Source of the DNA: Candidatus Dormiibacterota bacterium
Lineage (GTDB): Bacteria; Vulcanimicrobiota; Vulcanimicrobiia; Vulcanimicrobiales; Vulcanimicrobiaceae
Length of the DNA stretch: 64,000 bases
Assembly: GCA_035532835.1 (NCBI GenBank)
Contig: DATKQG010000038.1
Span: 19,144-83,143 of the forward strand
Direction of reading: 5' to 3'
In this document: one piece after another, positions 60,070-64,000 of the stretch
Layout: each line of letters opens with the position of its first letter
Position numbering within the stretch: the first letter of the stretch is position 1
The notes under the pieces: model-generated
The model's input: only the letters and a program-made list of their open reading frames with translations
Databases searched by the model: none
What the model was told of the DNA's origin: nothing
Position numbers and translations under genes: made by a program

Positions 60070-61101
60070 CTACGGAACGACCGAGATGGCGATGCGTTGG
60101 AGTTCGGCGCGGTCGAGTTCGCCGACGAGCGCGAAATGCAAGTGTTGCTCGGACCACGTCAGCAACGTCGTGGGGCCATCGACCACGTATTCGGCATCGT
60201 GGTGCTCGATCGTGATCTTGGTTGCTTTGTAGGCTGAGAGGTCGACCGCGGCGCCGCGTGCGTTCTCGAACAGCGAGACGGTTCGGATGCCGTCGGAGTA
60301 CAGCAAATGGAGCGTGCGAATACCGTGTACGTCCATCACGTCGCCGGCTACGGCGAAGAATCCGTCGGGAAGATACTTGGGACTGCGCGCCTGGAAGCCC
60401 GCCGCTTTCACGATGCGCGTGTAATCCTGGCTGGGTTCGCCGGGGTCCGGCCCTTTGACCGATTGCAGGTGCGATGGAATCGCGAAGAATTGGTTCGGAA
60501 TCGAATTGGTAAAATGGATGGCGGTATACCGCATCTCGGTGACCAGCGAACCGTCGGGGGCGAATTGTTCTTTCTGTAGGAGCAGCTTGGTCGCATCGTC
60601 GATCCAGACGCGCATCGTCGTCTGCCCGGTGTAGTTGTTCACCAGGGCGATGACGTCGGTGCGACGGCCGGCGATCGATTCGCTCGGCTCCGCCAACGCG
60701 CGATAGTTGCTCGCGAGCAATCCAAAATTATCGTCTTCGGTGACCTGGTCGTCGCTCGCGTCGTCTTGCGTCACGACGATGCGTTTTCGTTTGATGTCTA
60801 CCGAGTACGTCGTTTTGCCGCGCGAGACGATCGAGTCGCCGTAGAGATCTTGCGGTGCGAGATACCATCGGCGCGTCAAATTCGGCGCGCGATGATAGAC
60901 GCGGTAGACGGCAGCCTCCGATTGTTTTTTGCCGATCCGCATCGTTTGGACTTCGCCGATGTACGAGATGTGGGCCGGCGCATCCATCGCGTCGCGTAGC
61001 AGCGCAATGGAGGCGGGCTTCGGCGCGGTAGCTCCAAGCGTCAGCGCAAGCGCGCAGAGCGCGCCCGCGCAGACGAGAAAACCGCGCTTACGGAGATCCA
61101 T
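60070..61101 (-). CDS. RseB/MucB-like periplasmic sensor protein
   Basis: A 343-residue exported protein with an N-terminal signal (about 1-24). The LolA-like half resembles RseB: LRDAMDAPAHISYIGEVQTM, VYRVYHRAPNLTRRWYLAPQ and VIALVNNYTGQTTMRVWIDD. The second half (about 215-343) has a DUF4367-like look (PKYLPDGFFAVAGDVMDVHG, IRTLHLLYSDGIRTVSLFE). RseB-type proteins bind the anti-sigma factor and protect it from proteolysis until envelope stress. Its start overlaps the anti-sigma gene by 14 bases, which supports a three-gene ECF module. Confidence 0.75.
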   Translation of the reverse strand: MDLRKRGFLVCAGALCALALTLGATAPKPASIALLRDAMDAPAHISYIGEVQTMRIGKKQSEAAVYRVYHRAPNLTRRWYLAPQDLYGDSIVSRGKTTYSVDIKRKRIVVTQDDASDDQVTEDDNFGLLASNYRALAEPSESIAGRRTDVIALVNNYTGQTTMRVWIDDATKLLLQKEQFAPDGSLVTEMRYTAIHFTNSIPNQFFAIPSHLQSVKGPDPGEPSQDYTRIVKAAGFQARSPKYLPDGFFAVAGDVMDVHGIRTLHLLYSDGIRTVSLFENARGAAVDLSAYKATKITIEHHDAEYVVDGPTTLLTWSEQHLHFALVGELDRAELQRIAISVVP

Positions 61102-61624
61102 TCGATTCCGATGTCGAGCCGGTGAGCGCGATCGCTTGCTGATCGGTGCCTACGTTATCGCTGGCCAGGGTCGAGGGCACGACCGAGCCGCCTTCGCTAA
61201 AAGGCACGGTGCGCGTGAGCGCGGCGTGATCGTTCAAGTAGAACGCTGCTTCGATCGAAGGCCGAGCCGGGCCGTGCTGTAGAGCCGTCACCCCGAAGTA
61301 GGCGGCAACGAGGAGTGCCGCTGCGGCGGGTACGGCGATGGCCGGGCGCAGGAGTGCCGCGACGGCGCCCGCCCACCCGGGACGCTGTGCGGTTTGCTCG
61401 CGTTCGATGCGCTCCCAAATGCTCGCGCTCATACCGTACGGCAATTCGCGCTCGGTGCGTTTGGCATGCGCGCGCAGAAGCTCGCCGAGTCGCGCCTCTT
61501 CGTCGTAGGCCGTGGTGCACGCTTCGCATCCGTTCAGATGCGCGAGAATAGCCGCATCGCGCCCCGGAGCGCATTCGCCGTGCAGGTAGTCGATAAAGTC
61601 GTCGTGGTTGAGGTGTTCGTTCAT
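61088..61624 (-). CDS. Zinc-finger-type transmembrane anti-sigma factor
   Basis: A 178-residue bitopic protein. The N-terminal cytoplasmic zinc-binding anti-sigma domain has FIDYLHGECAPGRDAAILAH followed by LNGCEACTTAYDEE (HxxxCxxC). A single membrane helix lies near residues 92-112. A periplasmic tail follows. ATG at 61624 overlaps the sigma-factor stop (ATGA), so the two are translationally coupled. It should sequester the ECF sigma until an envelope signal. The RseB-like protein encoded next is the likely periplasmic partner. Confidence 0.88.
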   Translation of the reverse strand: MNEHLNHDDFIDYLHGECAPGRDAAILAHLNGCEACTTAYDEEARLGELLRAHAKRTERELPYGMSASIWERIEREQTAQRPGWAGAVAALLRPAIAVPAAAALLVAAYFGVTALQHGPARPSIEAAFYLNDHAALTRTVPFSEGGSVVPSTLASDNVGTDQQAIALTGSTSESNGSP

Positions 61625-62190
61625 GTTGATGTCGCCGAATAGTGCTGGATGAGATTGCGGAGCTGGCTGCGAGCCCGATGCAGCCGCGAACGGACTGTCC
61701 CGATAGAACAACCGACGATATCCGCAATCTCTTGGTAGCTGTACTCCTCGAGGTCCGCGAGGATCACGACCTGTCGCTGATCTACCGAGAGCGCCTGGAG
61801 CGCTTTCGAAATCGGTTCGCTGAGCTGCCGGTCGACGTACTCGTCGATCGGCGTTACGGCTAGGGGCCGTTGCCCTCCGAACGCTTGAGGGGCGTTATCT
61901 TCAGGGATCTCTTCCTGATAACGTCCTTTTCGTCGGCGAAGTTCATCGCGGTATAAATTCGTGACGATGCGATAGGCCCACGAGAGGAAGGACGTGCCTG
62001 GGACGAAGCTCCGCCACGCCCGGTAGACGCGGATGAAGGCCTCTTGGGTGAGGTCCCGGGCATCCGCCTCGTTGTGGGTCAGGCGTAGGGCGAAGTTGTA
62101 GATCGCCTTGCCGTACTGCTCGATCGCCTGTTCGAGAAACGCACGCTGTTCTTGCGTGGGCGGGTCGAACGGTTTACGCGGTGCTGCCAT
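61621..62190 (-). CDS. ECF-family RNA polymerase sigma factor
   Basis: A 189-residue ECF sigma (RpoE/SigW-like). Region 2: AIYNFALRLTHNEADARDLT then QEAFIRVYRAWRSFVPG and FLSWAYRIVTNLYRDELRRR. Region 4: ALQALSVDQRQVVILADLEE then YSYQEIADIVGCSIGTVRSR and LHRARSQLR. An acidic linker lies between them. It directs transcription of a stress regulon once released from the anti-sigma encoded next. It lies 49 bases after the Sco-like gene. GGTATAAG just upstream resembles a -10 box. Confidence 0.93.
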   Translation of the reverse strand: MAAPRKPFDPPTQEQRAFLEQAIEQYGKAIYNFALRLTHNEADARDLTQEAFIRVYRAWRSFVPGTSFLSWAYRIVTNLYRDELRRRKGRYQEEIPEDNAPQAFGGQRPLAVTPIDEYVDRQLSEPISKALQALSVDQRQVVILADLEEYSYQEIADIVGCSIGTVRSRLHRARSQLRNLIQHYSATST

Positions 62191-62239
62191 CGGTTGCTCG
62201 GCTTATACCCGTTTAGCGCGCGACCGCCTCCTGCGGCTG

Positions 62240-63187
62240 CTATTCCGTCCGCCAGAGCACGCGGGCCACCCGCCAGAGGGCATAGGTGACCAGGATCGTG
62301 ATGATGAGCACCAGCCCCAGCTCGAGAAAGACTATCCCCGCGTACTGGCTGCCGCCGCACATGGCAACCACGCCCGCGAGCAGCGAGAGCTTCGCCCGCT
62401 CGAAGGGGTTGCTCTCCATGCCCGCGATGCTGCGGGCCTCGGCCATCACGCCGCTGGGGTCCCACCCGGCCGTATCCACGACGTAGGCGACGCGCCCCTG
62501 AGGGGTAACCAGAAACAGCTTGTCGTTATGGATGAAGTTGTTCGAGCTGACGCGCAGCGAATTGATGCCGAATTGGTCGAGCGCGCGCTGGATCGAGGAG
62601 CCGGTCCCGGTGAGGAGCGACCAGATCTTCGGATCGGCGCCGTAGGTGGCGCCATAACGCTGCAGGATCGCGGGGGAATCGTACTGCGGGTCGAGGCTGA
62701 TCTCCGCAATCGCAAACTTCGCCGGGTCCAAGTGCGACTGCATGTAGGCGAGCTTGCCGCTAATCGCGGGGCAGAGCGTGGCATCCGGGCAGCGCGTAAA
62801 GACGAAACTCAGCAACAGCACCTTACCGCGGAAAGCTTGGTCGAGAAGCAAGCGGCGGCCGTCTTGGTCGATGAGCTCCGTATGGGGCAGCGTGCTCCCG
62901 ACATCAACCGCGATCACGCGCCCGGTCTCCGGCAGACCCGGCGAGAACGGCGCCGCGACCATCGGCGAGCGAAGCGTCCACGGCTGCGTCGAACGATCGA
63001 CGTAGCCGTCGATGCCGACGTTCGCGCGTACCGCGATCTTGGGAGCGAGCCGGTAGACGCGGTCGCCTTGAGGCAGCGTCAGCGGCACGGCGTCGTTGCG
63101 AATAACCACACGGTCGCCCGGCATCGTGCCGAGCACCACGCCGTGCATCGGAAATAAGGCCAGGGCGAACGCGAGTGCGGCGATCAT
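62240..63187 (-). CDS. Sco1/SenC-like copper protein with C-terminal membrane anchor
   Basis: A 315-residue protein. The signal peptide is followed by a strand-rich region (about 20-105) with a RVIAVDVGS segment, then a thioredoxin-fold Sco domain. The copper site is SFVFTRCPDATLCPAISGKL (CxxxxxC here, longer than the usual CxxxC) plus the His in NNFIHNDKLFLV. A C-terminal membrane helix lies near 283-303. Sco proteins deliver copper to cytochrome oxidase Cu(A) or act as thiol reductants. It overlaps the second Sco gene by 4 bases. Confidence 0.85.
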   Translation of the reverse strand: MIAALAFALALFPMHGVVLGTMPGDRVVIRNDAVPLTLPQGDRVYRLAPKIAVRANVGIDGYVDRSTQPWTLRSPMVAAPFSPGLPETGRVIAVDVGSTLPHTELIDQDGRRLLLDQAFRGKVLLLSFVFTRCPDATLCPAISGKLAYMQSHLDPAKFAIAEISLDPQYDSPAILQRYGATYGADPKIWSLLTGTGSSIQRALDQFGINSLRVSSNNFIHNDKLFLVTPQGRVAYVVDTAGWDPSGVMAEARSIAGMESNPFERAKLSLLAGVVAMCGGSQYAGIVFLELGLVLIITILVTYALWRVARVLWRTE

Positions 63188-63765
63188 TCGTTCAAGAGTC
63201 GCATATCGTGCGCGAGCGACGCAACACTATCGCTCGCATCCTGCAAGACGCGTTGGTTGCCATGGGCGTCGATGAGGAAGATCACCGAGGCGTGCGCTTC
63301 ATCGTAGCCGTAGTCGCCTCCGGCACGCTTGCCCGGAATCTTCTGCGCCCAGACATGGTAGGCGCGCTCGACACTCGCGATGGCCGGCTGCGAACCGGTA
63401 AGGCCGACGATATCGCCGCCGAACCGCTTTAGGTACGCTGCCAGCACCGGTGGCGTGTCGCGTTCGGGGTCGACCGTGACGAACGCAATCTCCCAGCGGG
63501 TTCCCGCCGGGTCGGCGAGCGTTCGCGCTTTCACGAGCTTGGCAAGGGCGAGCGGGCACGTGTCGGCGCAGTGCGTGTAGCCGAAAAAAAGCGCAACGTT
63601 TTTGCCCGTTTGGCCGGCGAGCTGCCAAGCGCTTCCGGAGCTATCGGTTAGTGAGATCGGGGGAGCCGCGCGCACCGGGACGAGCGCCGTGCCACGAAAG
63701 TGCGGGGCGGCACAGGCGGTAAGCAGCAATAGCGTCGCCGCTGCGAGGATTTGGCTCGGGCGCAT
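63184..63765 (-). CDS. Sco-family lipoprotein (copper chaperone/thiol reductase)
   Basis: A 193-residue lipoprotein. The signal ends at a lipobox LLTAC (Cys18). The Sco domain has VALFFGYTHCADTCPLALAK (CxxxC copper site), FVTVDPERDTPPVLAAYLKR and the ligand His in DEAHASVIFLIDAHGNQ. It is a canonical-length Sco1. It is co-transcribed with the second, larger Sco-like gene through an ATGA overlap. Two Sco proteins in tandem suggest assembly of a copper oxidase encoded outside the window. ATG at 63765 was chosen because it begins the signal peptide. Confidence 0.9.
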   Translation of the reverse strand: MRPSQILAAATLLLLTACAAPHFRGTALVPVRAAPPISLTDSSGSAWQLAGQTGKNVALFFGYTHCADTCPLALAKLVKARTLADPAGTRWEIAFVTVDPERDTPPVLAAYLKRFGGDIVGLTGSQPAIASVERAYHVWAQKIPGKRAGGDYGYDEAHASVIFLIDAHGNQRVLQDASDSVASLAHDMRLLNE

Positions 63766-63805
63766 CGCTTCAACGGTACGCCTAGCCCAAGTCGTCACCT
63801 ACGAC

Positions 63806-64000
63806 TTAGGTGCCGGGATGCGTGATGGTGGTAATCGTCATCCAGATACCCAGTGCCACGATGACCAGCGATAAAGCGACCGTGATGATATTTCCGAGCG
63901 GCCGGTTGTGCCGCTCGCCGATCACGCGTTTATCGTTGACGAGAACGAGCAAGAAACAGAGCACGATCGGTAATACGAAGCCGTTGAACGCCTCGACGTA
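63806..64000 (-). CDS. NRAMP-type metal transporter, C-terminal end (5' part outside window)
   Basis: The 64 codons to the stop read YVEAFNGFVLPIVLCFLLVL, then NDKRVIGERHNRPLGNIITV and a final hydrophobic helix ending THPGT. This matches the last helices of NRAMP/MntH transporters (the QALNGxxLPF...LLxLxN...MGxxxNxxLxN pattern), which import Mn(II)/Fe(II) with protons. The rest of the gene lies beyond base 64000. It is 40 bases upstream of the Sco genes on the same strand. Confidence 0.75.
   Translation of the reverse strand, partial: YVEAFNGFVLPIVLCFLLVLVNDKRVIGERHNRPLGNIITVALSLVIVALGIWMTITTITHPGT

Overview
The window is GC-rich bacterial chromosome with tightly packed genes, many joined by ATGA or GTGA stop/start overlaps. 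An outer-membrane polysaccharide export protein, a rhomboid protease, and ECF/RseB-type envelope sensing point to a diderm. The order divIC - S1-domain protein - ppx/gppA, an hrcA/CIRCE heat-shock circuit and a DUF2630 gene are more typical of Terrabacteria. A diderm terrabacterial lineage such as Candidatus Eremiobacterota (WPS-2) would fit. That is inference from gene content and order, not a search result.

Layout. 1-5.1 kb (+): end of adenosine deaminase, DtxR-type metalloregulator, rhomboid protease, DinG-type helicase and a secreted S1/P1-like nuclease, as one overlapping run. 5.2-7.1 kb (-): acetyl-CoA synthetase, separated from the run by a two-way terminator. 7.2-14.8 kb (+): CIRCE operator, hrcA, dnaJ, rsmE, a GT2 transferase, accD, accA, divIC, an S1-like protein, ppx/gppA, a DUF2630 gene and tRNA-Leu(UAA). 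14.9-17.2 kb: a frameshifted Lrp/AsnC gene, an S41-like protease and a higBA toxin-antitoxin pair with a palindromic operator.

17.2-54.4 kb is a large Wzx/Wzy-type exopolysaccharide locus. It contains a glucuronyl C5-epimerase-like protein, acyltransferases, a BY-kinase/co-polymerase, an OPX export protein, a flippase, an initiating sugar-phosphate transferase, several glycosyltransferases and a polymerase. It also holds a contiguous five-gene set matching the WbpA-B-D-E-I route to UDP-2,3-diacetamido-2,3-dideoxy-mannuronic acid. Between these lie secreted putative glycosidases (two intact, one eroded), a compositionally chimeric lipoprotein, and a glycosyltransferase fused to a beta-propeller-like domain. 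Candidate regulators sit at both ends: a receiver-only protein behind the BY-kinase, and a Cys-rich mini-protein plus a degenerate HATPase-like protein divergent from a NarL-type regulator.

54.5-64 kb: an old-yellow-enzyme flavoprotein, etfBA, a TPR protein and a class II HDAC-like deacetylase (+). On the - strand follow an ECF sigma / anti-sigma / RseB-like module, two Sco-type copper proteins and the C-terminus of an NRAMP metal transporter cut by the window edge.

The most interesting parts are the exopolysaccharide locus (a diacetamido-uronic acid pathway together with a C5-epimerase-like enzyme), the GH-like gene family with a decaying copy, the AT-rich chimeric lipoprotein, and the small Cys-rich/HATPase pair at the operon head.
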